IMG/VR virus record: IMGVR_UViG_3300045921_000197
Coordinates: 1 to 21,602 of that record
Source: a virus
Length of the DNA stretch: 21,602 bases
Reading direction: 5' to 3' (one strand)
Below, one piece after another: positions 15,916-21,602 of the stretch. The position numbers and the translations under genes are program-made. The notes under the pieces are model-generated. The model searched no databases, was not told the DNA's origin, and was given only the letters and a program-made list of their open reading frames with translations. Every line of letters begins with the position of its first letter. Position 1 is the first letter of the stretch.

Positions 15916-17505
15916 ATGAATAGCATTTTAGATAATATAAAAAAATCAGTTGAAAGTTTAGAATGGTCATCACCGAGTAAAATGAAAAAGGCTATAGAAC
16001 TTTGTATATCTATATATAATTTATATATATATGATGGTGGTGATTTTTCTTATTATAGAAGATTAAGTAAACAATACTTTATATCGATAATAAAAACTAA
16101 ATCTTACATTTATGAAATTAAGAATAATTTAATAATAAATAAAATATTAATACCCGATCCGTCGAATTCTTATGATGTCAAGAAAGGTAAAGGTAAAGCT
16201 TACAAATTTAATAATGATTTAATAAATGGAAATTACACTTTTATTAATGAAATAAGAAATAGAGTAAATGGAAGTGACATTAATTTAAATAATATAGAAA
16301 AATACTTAATTAATAATATTAATAATATTAATTTTCAATTAAACGAAAATGTATATAATTTATACAAATCAGTGTTAAATGGTAATATTAATAATGTTAA
16401 AATTGAGAAATATATAGAAAAATCCTTTAAAAAATTAAAATTCAAAAAAGAAGTCAATTATTTTATCGATAACTACAAATTAAATAGAAATGATATTAAA
16501 ATAAACAATGAGATAGATTTTAATTTTATATCTCTAAAATTGGAAAATGATGAAATTAGAGTTTCTTTAGAAAAAGGTATAGAATTAGCTAAAAAGAGTA
16601 ATAAAGATTTAATTTTATATAAAGATAAAGCTTATATAGAAAATATAAATGATTTTATAAAAAGAAAAGAAAGAGAAATAAAATTAATATTTAGAAAATG
16701 TGTATATGAGATTAATAATAATATTTTTAGAATAAATAGAAACGAAACTAATAGAAGATTGGATTATAATCTAACGAATATGAAAAATGAATTGTTAGAT
16801 TATTTAGAGTTAGATGGTGAAGAATTAGTTGAGATAGATATATCTAATGCTCAATTCGCTTTATTATCTTATATAGTTAAAGATTTAGATACCTCATTTA
16901 TCAAAAAAACGCAAGAAGGTTCATTATATAATGACGATAAAGATAATTGGTTTAGAATAGCTTTCGATAAAGTTAAAAAAGAACATGATTTATATAGAAG
17001 TAAATATCCAAAAACTATGAAATTTATAGATATTTACAAAAATAATTACGGTTATAAATATTTCAGTATTATGCTTCAGAATGTTGAAAGTTTAATAATG
17101 ATAGATTATTTATTACCTAATTTAATAAATAAATATGATATATTCACGATACATGACGCTATAAGAGTTAAAAAAAGTCAATTTATTGAAGTAAAGAAAG
17201 AAATGGAATTTTTATTTGATAAAATAGGTTTTAAATGTAATATAAGAAATAAAAAAAATAGTTTATATATTAAAAAAGAGACTGAAATAATAAATTACAA
17301 AGGTATAAAAAACGTTGAAATAGAAAAAATATCTTCAGATGATAAAAAATTATTTTTACGAAAAATAAAAGAATTACGGGATATAGGTTTTGAACCATCA
17401 GAATATTTAATATACTCTTTGAATATTTTTGATAAATATAAAAGTTGGTATATTTACAATAAATGGGTTGAAAAAGAAAGATATAAGTCAATAGAAAATT
17501 ATTAA
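15916..17505 (+). CDS. Polymerase-like protein with family-A/T7-type palm motifs
   Basis: 529 residues; the only replication enzyme candidate. Residues 276-320 read like the approach to family-A motif A: RRLDYNLTN (280-288), then a Leu-rich turn and EIDISNAQFALLS with Asp308, Ser310 and Gln313. In DNA polymerase I the last position is Glu (DYSQIE); in T7-like RNA polymerases it is Gln (DGSCxGIQ). Motif C is FTIHDAIRV with His413-Asp414. Between them MLQNVESLIMIDYLL (386-400) mimics the Gln...Met helix of polymerase I. The fingers (motif B) are short; only YKNNYGYKYFS, about 375-385, resembles the YG element, and the usual Arg/Lys pattern is unclear. The N-terminal 270 residues are charged and unassigned, with no 3'-5' exonuclease motif seen. 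Candidate roles: replicase, primase-like or RNA polymerase-like protein. GAGAAG before the ATG is a rare weak Shine-Dalgarno. Confidence 0.5.
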   Translation: MNSILDNIKKSVESLEWSSPSKMKKAIELCISIYNLYIYDGGDFSYYRRLSKQYFISIIKTKSYIYEIKNNLIINKILIPDPSNSYDVKKGKGKAYKFNNDLINGNYTFINEIRNRVNGSDINLNNIEKYLINNINNINFQLNENVYNLYKSVLNGNINNVKIEKYIEKSFKKLKFKKEVNYFIDNYKLNRNDIKINNEIDFNFISLKLENDEIRVSLEKGIELAKKSNKDLILYKDKAYIENINDFIKRKEREIKLIFRKCVYEINNNIFRINRNETNRRLDYNLTNMKNELLDYLELDGEELVEIDISNAQFALLSYIVKDLDTSFIKKTQEGSLYNDDKDNWFRIAFDKVKKEHDLYRSKYPKTMKFIDIYKNNYGYKYFSIMLQNVESLIMIDYLLPNLINKYDIFTIHDAIRVKKSQFIEVKKEMEFLFDKIGFKCNIRNKKNSLYIKKETEIINYKGIKNVEIEKISSDDKKLFLRKIKELRDIGFEPSEYLIYSLNIFDKYKSWYIYNKWVEKERYKSIENY

Positions 17506-17558
17506 AAAAATCATTTTAAATATTTAATATATAGTTTATATAAAAAAATATTTTAAAA

Positions 17559-17732
17559 ATGAAAAATTTAAAATTATTAAATAGTGTTTCAGTTAGAAAA
17601 AATGATATAATAAATGAAATTATATCTACTAATCTAATTTTTTTAAAAAGTATAAAAAAATTAGATAAAATGTACAAATTAAAAAACAAGATTATTCTTG
17701 ATAATTTAATAAAAATTTATCTTAAAAAATGA
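17559..17732 (+). CDS. Small hypothetical protein
   Basis: 57 residues starting MKNLKLLNSVSVRKNDIINE and ending in a basic helix (LIKIYLKK). Net charge is strongly positive; no membrane segment or metal motif. Its TGA stop overlaps the ATG of the next gene (ATGA), which supports real translation and coupling. It stands 53 bases after the polymerase-like gene. A nucleic-acid-binding or accessory role is possible from charge alone; I do not recognise a family. Confidence 0.5.
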   Translation: MKNLKLLNSVSVRKNDIINEIISTNLIFLKSIKKLDKMYKLKNKIILDNLIKIYLKK

Positions 17733-17914
17733 ATAGAAATGATTTCATTGAATATATTGAAAATAAAAGAGGTTGGGTAGATTTAATAGATATTCTTAAT
17801 TTAATATCTATATATACAGATGAATACGGCTTATTAAAAACTAATTTATCTATTGAAAATGAGTTAATTTATATGTATAATAAATTAAAAGAAGATAATA
17901 TTAAAAAAAATTAA
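17729..17914 (+). CDS. Small hypothetical protein
   Basis: 61 residues, acidic to neutral, with a Leu/Ile-rich helix (WVDLIDILNLISIYTDEYGL) and a second helix near the C-terminus (NELIYMYNKLKEDNIKK). No known motif. The start overlaps the preceding stop codon by 4 bases, so the two small proteins are probably made together. After it comes a 123-base gap carrying the palindrome and promoter described separately. Not recognised. Confidence 0.5.
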   Translation: MNRNDFIEYIENKRGWVDLIDILNLISIYTDEYGLLKTNLSIENELIYMYNKLKEDNIKKN

Positions 17915-17946
17915 TAAAAAAAATAATATATAATAATCATAAAAAA

Positions 17947-17968
17947 ACATTTTGTGTTACACATTTTG
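17947..17968 (+). promoter_or_regulatory. Operator-like repeat upstream of the accessory-gene promoter
   Basis: ACATTTTG occurs at 17947-17954 and again at 17961-17968. Centred between them is a perfect 11-bp palindrome, TGTGTTACACA (17953-17963). Such a compact arrangement 15 bases ahead of a promoter suggests a binding site for a regulator. No phage repressor gene is recognised in the window, so the binder would be a host protein or an unidentified phage protein. Confidence 0.4.
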
Positions 17969-17982
17969 CGTTTAAAAAAAAA

Positions 17983-18013
17983 TTGTATAATGATATTTAA
18001 AATATTAAATTTG
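17983..18013 (+). promoter_or_regulatory. Bacteroidota-type promoter
   Basis: TTG at 17983-17985 and TAAATTTG at 18006-18013 are 20 bases apart, matching the Bacteroidota housekeeping consensus (-33 TTTG/TTG and -7 TAnnTTTG). Transcription would begin near 18018-18022 and leave a leader of about 20 bases before the ATG at 18038. It probably drives the genes up to the terminase region. A TATAAT at 17986-17991 within the spacer is likely chance. Confidence 0.6.
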
Positions 18014-18037
18014 CAATAAAATATAAAACATAATATT

Positions 18038-18406
18038 ATGAATAAAATAAATGAACATATTAAAATTATCAAGAAAAATATGACTTATATACCTGATTTT
18101 CTTGATACAAAATCAGATTTAGATTTATGGTATATTATAAACTGTTGTAATGATATTATCATAGAACTTATAAATGATAATTTTATTGATGATATATCTA
18201 TAAATAAATTATCTAAGGAATATATTGATATAAACAAATATTTAAAAATTATAACATCTCCTGAAAAGTATTTTTTAATACATGTTTATTTATTAAATAA
18301 CATAGAAAATAGTATTAAATACTGCGAAAATCAAGAGTTATATGAAGCTTGTTCGAATTTAAAAAAATTAGAAAAAGAATTAAATAGAGATTTTTATGTA
18401 TTTTAA
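18038..18406 (+). CDS. Hypothetical helical protein, first gene after promoter
   Basis: 122 residues, all-helical by composition, no membrane segment. It has a cluster of aromatic and Cys residues (DLWYIINCCNDIIIELINDN) and a second helix pair (YFLIHVYLLNNIENSIKYCE). The last helix is charged (LKKLEKELNRDF). It is the first gene after the Bacteroidota-type promoter, so it is probably expressed early, perhaps in host takeover or regulation. The end overlaps the next gene by 11 bases. No family recognised. Confidence 0.5.
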   Translation: MNKINEHIKIIKKNMTYIPDFLDTKSDLDLWYIINCCNDIIIELINDNFIDDISINKLSKEYIDINKYLKIITSPEKYFLIHVYLLNNIENSIKYCENQELYEACSNLKKLEKELNRDFYVF

Positions 18407-18647
18407 AATATTTTTATTTACTTGGTTTTTTACAAATTTTGAACCTTTTCAGGTTTTTTTAGAAAAATTATTCATAACAATTAATGATAAAATTAATCAA
18501 TATAATAATTTAAAGATTATAAATAATCATTTATATAATATATTAAGTTGTCATAAATGCTTATCTTTTTGGGTTTGTATAATATCAACTGGTGATTTTT
18601 TATCATCTATATTACTTTCATTTATTGCAAATTTATTAAAAAAATAA
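18396..18647 (+). CDS. Small membrane protein with C-x2-C-x3-W motif
   Basis: 83 residues. Two hydrophobic ends, about 1-13 (MYFKIFLFTWFFT) and 57-80 (SFWVCIISTGDFLSSILLSF), flank a polar middle. Just before the second segment is Cys52-x2-Cys55-x3-Trp59 (LSCHKCLSFW). Short membrane proteins with a C-x2-C...FW element occur in many phages; their job is unsettled, and the motif could bind metal or form a disulphide. It overlaps the previous gene by 11 bases. It is a secondary candidate for a lysis or membrane-remodelling role. Confidence 0.5.
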   Translation: MYFKIFLFTWFFTNFEPFQVFLEKLFITINDKINQYNNLKIINNHLYNILSCHKCLSFWVCIISTGDFLSSILLSFIANLLKK

Positions 18648-18657
18648 TATTTTATAT

Positions 18658-18885
18658 ATGACAAAAAACGAAATAGAAAAAATAGAAGAGATTATAAATA
18701 ACAAATCAGATTATAGTAAATTTAACATAAAATGGTTGAAAAGTATATTAGAAAAATATGACCCTAATATTACTTATAATATATTCGACCAAAATGACAG
18801 CTGTCTTTGTAGCTTTTATAATAGAAAAAGGTATAAAGAAAATTTCATATCTTATTGGAATAATAAAAAAAATGAATATAAATGA
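18658..18885 (+). CDS. Small hypothetical protein with Cys-x-Cys motif
   Basis: 75 residues, helical start (MTKNEIEKIEEIINNKSDYS) and a C-terminal phrase NDSCLCSFYNRKRYKENFIS. I recall similar short proteins, with a Cys-x-Cys followed by a basic aromatic stretch, in Bacteroidota phages, where their role is unknown. Its TGA stop overlaps the start of the sigma-like gene (ATGA), so it is coupled to it and could act as a partner. That link is inference. Confidence 0.5.
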   Translation: MTKNEIEKIEEIINNKSDYSKFNIKWLKSILEKYDPNITYNIFDQNDSCLCSFYNRKRYKENFISYWNNKKNEYK

Positions 18886-19409
18886 CTTTAATAGATAAAG
18901 TTTATAAAGAAAGATATAAAGATATATTTATTTACACACAAAAGGCTATAAATTTTTATAAAAGAAGGTATGATGCACATGCTATCATAAGCGAAAGCTA
19001 TATTTACGCGTATAATAAAAATTATAAAATAGATATAACAGAAGATGAATTAGAAGGAGATATAAAAAGTTTTATTAAAAATACAATAAAATGGAGTAGA
19101 AGTTTTATTAATAACAATAAAAAATTAAATGATATAAATAAATCAGAATGTATTGACAGTATTAATTTATATTATGATGATTTTATTTTAGATGAGACTA
19201 TAATAAATAATCTAATAGAAGAATATTTAAAAACTTTAAACAGAATTGAAAAGAGGTTATTTGAAATTTATTATTATAAAGATATAAATACAAAAGAAAA
19301 AATAAGAAATTATTTAGGTATAAGTAATATTTCTGCACAAATGACTAATAAAGAGTGCAGAAGAATATATAATAGATTTAGAGAATACATTATAAAAAAA
19401 AATATATAA
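18882..19409 (+). CDS. Sigma-factor-like protein
   Basis: 175 residues. The C-terminal third reads like sigma region 4: LNRIEKRLFEIYYYKDINTK, then EKIRNYLGISNISAQMTNKE and a basic helix (CRRIYNRFREYI). This resembles the helix-turn-helix that binds the -35 box. The N-terminal section (YDAHAIISESYIYAYNKNYK) sits where sigma region 2 would be, followed by SFIKNTIKWSRSFINNN, also consistent with region 2 helices. The match is weaker than in cellular ECF sigma factors, so it may be a divergent phage sigma or a DNA-binding protein of similar build. It could direct RNA polymerase to the motif at 171, 5471 and 10118. It is coupled by ATGA to the previous gene. Confidence 0.5.
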   Translation: MTLIDKVYKERYKDIFIYTQKAINFYKRRYDAHAIISESYIYAYNKNYKIDITEDELEGDIKSFIKNTIKWSRSFINNNKKLNDINKSECIDSINLYYDDFILDETIINNLIEEYLKTLNRIEKRLFEIYYYKDINTKEKIRNYLGISNISAQMTNKECRRIYNRFREYIIKKNI

Positions 19410-19414
19410 ATAAT

Positions 19415-19723
19415 ATGAAACTAAAAGAATGTTATAAAGGTTATGTCGTTAATAAACTTATTAACGGTAAAATGATATGTTTAGATACTAATAATATAAA
19501 TAAAGATGAATATGAATGGTATTTTAAAAACGGGTTTTCTGAATTTTTTGAAAATTCGGAAAATAAAATAAATGACGATAAAATAACATGCTTAGATACT
19601 AATGATGTAAATGAGAATGAATGTAGTGAATGGTATTGTAAAAACGGGTTTATTGGATTTCCAAAAAATTCAGAAAATAAAATAATAAAATATAAAAACG
19701 ACGAAAATAATAAAAAATCATAA
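19415..19723 (+). CDS. Small protein with internal tandem duplication
   Basis: 102 residues. After an opening LKECYKGYVVNKLINGK, two copies of a unit of about 38-40 residues follow each other: MICLDTNNINKDEYEWYFKN... and ITCLDTNDVNENECSEWYCK..., both continuing NGF and ending NSENKI. The DNA of the two copies (about 19470-19571 and 19578-19685) is alike but clearly diverged, so the duplication is not recent. The 'KGYVV.....NGK.I.LD' opening resembles small Bacteroidota phage proteins of unknown role. The start lies 5 bases after the previous stop codon; AATACATTATA at 19384-19394 lies 31 bases upstream. Function unknown. Confidence 0.55.
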   Translation: MKLKECYKGYVVNKLINGKMICLDTNNINKDEYEWYFKNGFSEFFENSENKINDDKITCLDTNDVNENECSEWYCKNGFIGFPKNSENKIIKYKNDENNKKS

Positions 19724-19749
19724 ATAATTATTATTTTAATAATAATTAT
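19724..19749 (+). terminator. A/T-only hairpin before the terminase genes
   Basis: ATAATTATTATT (19724-19735) pairs with AATAATAATTAT (19738-19749), a 12-bp stem with no G:C pair and almost no loop, so the terminal pairs would open. It lies in the 99-base gap before the small terminase gene, directly after the stop at 19723. It may be a weak terminator or only a result of base composition. Confidence 0.35.
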
Positions 19750-19822
19750 ATTGTTTACGTATTAAAAAAATAAAAAGTGTAGTTTTTTTTTATTTTTATA
19801 AATAAAAAAATAAAAAAAAAAT

Positions 19823-20206
19823 ATGAAAGCTGAACCATCATTAGTCATAGAAGAAATAATAGAATTAAGAACTAAAATGGGTTACTCCACTACTTCTTTA
19901 GTTAAACATTTAAATGATAAATACGGTATAAAAACATCAAGAGCTTACAAGTTAATAAAGGAAGCTAGAATATTACTAGGTGAAGTTTATAGGAAAGTAA
20001 ACGAAGATAATATTGCTGATGCTATAATGTTTATGGAAAATCAAAAACAAAAAGCAATAAGTGATGGTAACTATAAATTAGCATTAGATATACAAAAAGA
20101 ATTAAATAAAATAAATCAATTATATATGGAAAAAACAGAAATTAATCTAATTGGCTCTATCGATGTTACTAAATTGTTTGGTTTTGATGAGGATTTAAAT
20201 GAGTAG
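19823..20206 (+). CDS. terS: Terminase small subunit
   Basis: 127 residues. The N-terminal half holds a helix-turn-helix of the type that recognises the packaging site (EEIIELRTKMGYSTTSLVKH, then YGIKTSRAYKLIKEARILLG). The C-terminal half is helical (ENQKQKAISDGNYKLALDIQ) and would form the ring that contacts the large subunit. It lies 24 bases ahead of the large terminase gene, as is common. The 48-bp repeats next to terL are candidate binding sites. The start at 19823 follows a run of A, without Shine-Dalgarno. Small terminases diverge rapidly, so the call rests on pattern and adjacency. Confidence 0.7.
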   Translation: MKAEPSLVIEEIIELRTKMGYSTTSLVKHLNDKYGIKTSRAYKLIKEARILLGEVYRKVNEDNIADAIMFMENQKQKAISDGNYKLALDIQKELNKINQLYMEKTEINLIGSIDVTKLFGFDEDLNE

Positions 20207-20230
20207 AGTAAGATATATTTTTTTTACCAT

Positions 20231-21451
20231 ATGATAAAACTAAACACTAAATATAAACCTCTAATATTAGGAAAACAAAGATATAATATAATTTCTGGTG
20301 GTAGAGGTAGTGGTAAATCATTTGCAGTCGCATCTTATTTATTAGCTCTTACATTAGAAAGAGGTAATGTTATATTATTTTCTAGATGGACTATGAATTC
20401 TGTTAAAATTTCTGTTTATCCAGAATTTCTAGATAAAATAGAAATGTTAAATTTATCTAGAATGTACGAAATAACAAAAAATGAAATCATAAACAAAGAA
20501 ACAGGCTCTAGAATTATATTTAAAGGTATAAAAACCGGTTCATCTATACAAACAGCCAATTTAAAATCGATAGCTAATTTGAATATTGTTGTTATAGATG
20601 AAGCAGAAGAAATACCAGATGAAGAAACTTTCGATAAAATAGATTTAACAGCTAGAAGAAAAGATAAAATAAACAAAGTAATAATTATTTTTAATCCTAC
20701 ATCTAAAATTCATTGGATATATAAAAGATTTTTTGAAAGTGTCGGAGTACAGCCATGTAGATGTTATACAAATGATGATAGTAATTATATACACACTACA
20801 TATTTAGATAACATTAAAAATTTATCTGATAGCATATTAAAACAAATTAATAAAATTAAAAAAAATAATCCTGAAAAATATAGACATATAATATTAGGTG
20901 AATTTTTAGATGTAGCTGAAGGAGTAATATTTAAAAATTGGGAAATAGGAGAGTTTGATGATAGTTTAGATTATGGTTTCGGTCAAGATTTTGGTTTTTC
21001 ACCCGATCCGGATGTTCTTGTTAAAGTTGCTATAGACAAAAAGAAAAAAATAATATATTTAGAAGAATGTATTTATTCAAATAATTTATCTACATATGAA
21101 TTAATATCCTTAGTTAAACAATATGTTAAGGAAAAAGAAATAATAGCTGATAGTTCTTCTAATAGGTTAATTGAGGAATTAAAAAGAGAAGGTTTAACTG
21201 TAATACGTTCAGATAGAAGTTCCGGTTCTATAGAAGAAGGTATAAAATTAATTTTAGATTATAAAATAATTATAACATCGAATTCTACTAATTTAATTAA
21301 AGAGTTTAATAATTATATATGGTCAAAAACAAAACCAGGTAAACCTAGAGATATGTATAATCATGGAATAGATGCTGCTAGATATTATATATCTTATAAC
21401 TTAAAACATATAAAAAATGATGATTTCGGTATTTATAAATTTACTATTTAA
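20231..21451 (+). CDS. terL: Terminase large subunit
   Basis: 406 residues; the packaging ATPase and nuclease. Walker A is GGRGSGKS (23-30), Walker B is IVVIDEAEEI with Asp123 and Glu124, and IIFNPTSKIHWIYKRF (about 152) is the coupling section of PBSX-type terminases. The RNase-H-like nuclease supplies an Asp in GQDFGFSPDPD (about 254), a second in EIIADSSSNRLIEEL (about 306) and a third in NHGIDAARYYI (about 381). All required residues are seen, so the enzyme should be active. It drives DNA into the prohead through the portal and cuts genomes from the concatemer. The stop codon is 13 bases before the first full repeat unit of the right-end array. Confidence 0.95.
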   Translation: MIKLNTKYKPLILGKQRYNIISGGRGSGKSFAVASYLLALTLERGNVILFSRWTMNSVKISVYPEFLDKIEMLNLSRMYEITKNEIINKETGSRIIFKGIKTGSSIQTANLKSIANLNIVVIDEAEEIPDEETFDKIDLTARRKDKINKVIIIFNPTSKIHWIYKRFFESVGVQPCRCYTNDDSNYIHTTYLDNIKNLSDSILKQINKIKKNNPEKYRHIILGEFLDVAEGVIFKNWEIGEFDDSLDYGFGQDFGFSPDPDVLVKVAIDKKKKIIYLEECIYSNNLSTYELISLVKQYVKEKEIIADSSSNRLIEELKREGLTVIRSDRSSGSIEEGIKLILDYKIIITSNSTNLIKEFNNYIWSKTKPGKPRDMYNHGIDAARYYISYNLKHIKNDDFGIYKFTI

Positions 21452-21464
21452 ATATAGTTAGGGC

Positions 21465-21590
21465 CACAAATATGATATTAATAAATTAATAAATTAAATA
21501 TATAGTTAGGGCCACAAATATGATATTAATAAATTAATAAATTAAATATATAGTTAGGGCCACAAATATGATATTAATAAATTAATAAAT
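21465..21590. repeat. Right-end copy of the 48-bp tandem array
   Basis: Two full units start at 21465 and 21513, and a third, at 21561, keeps the first 30 bases. The array begins 13 bases after the large terminase stop codon, and those 13 bases (ATATAGTTAGGGC) are themselves the tail of a unit. The array then ends in the same non-repeat sequence (ACATTATATAAT) that follows the left-end array. One full unit fewer is present here than at the left end. Confidence 0.97.
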
Positions 21591-21602
21591 ACATTATATA
21601 AT

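Noticed and set aside
17986-17991. TATAAT as a sigma-70 style -10 box
   Set aside because: Upstream TTG-like boxes are at poor spacing for sigma-70, and the Bacteroidota-type pair around it fits better; TATAAT is expected by chance in such A/T-rich DNA.

Overview
The window looks like an essentially complete, very compact genome of a tailed, long-tailed (siphovirus-like) phage of a Bacteroidota host. All supported genes lie on the + strand. The reasons for a Bacteroidota host are: start codons preceded by A-rich stretches with almost no Shine-Dalgarno sequence; a match to the Bacteroidota promoter (TTG, 20 bp, TAAATTTG) at 17983-18013; and virion proteins of types that recur in Bacteroidota phages (DUF6712-like connector, XkdF-like protease, the MCP type, the small 'LRSKDSL' membrane protein). 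The DNA is extremely A+T rich and uses the standard code. No database search was possible, so family names rest on recognised sequence patterns.

Layout. 1-186: tandem 48-bp repeats, which reappear at 21452-21602, so the ends are directly redundant. This implies a circular map of about 21.45 kb, or a linear genome with a short terminal repeat. 212-5466: tail-tip and fibre genes. 5522-10106: tape measure, two neck/tail-completion proteins and a paralogous pair of putative tail-assembly chaperones. 10150-13076: XkdF-like protease with scaffold, major capsid protein, putative tail tube and a small virion protein, with hairpins on both sides of the tube gene. 13099-15252: portal, head-tail connector and two small membrane proteins (holin candidates), closed by a strong rho-independent terminator at 15284-15332. 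15397-17505: PD-(D/E)XK nuclease and a polymerase-like protein with family-A/T7-type palm motifs. 17559-19723: small unknown genes, a C-x2-C membrane protein and a sigma-factor-like protein, behind a Bacteroidota-type promoter with an operator-like palindrome. 19823-21451: small and large terminase, running into the repeats.

How it fits together. The head, tail and packaging machinery is nearly complete, but the order is not the usual terminase-portal-protease-MCP-tail series: the tail tip comes first, the tape measure precedes the chaperones, and the portal follows the MCP and tail tube. An almost identical A/T motif (core AAAATACATTATATTAT) stands upstream of three structural modules (before 212, 5522 and 10150). 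It is a good candidate for a phage-specific promoter, perhaps read by the sigma-like protein at 18882 or, more speculatively, by the polymerase-like protein at 15916. No integrase, repressor, endolysin, helicase, primase or tRNA was recognised. The most unusual items are the single polymerase-like replication candidate, the 48-bp repeats beside terL, and the three-copy promoter-like motif.
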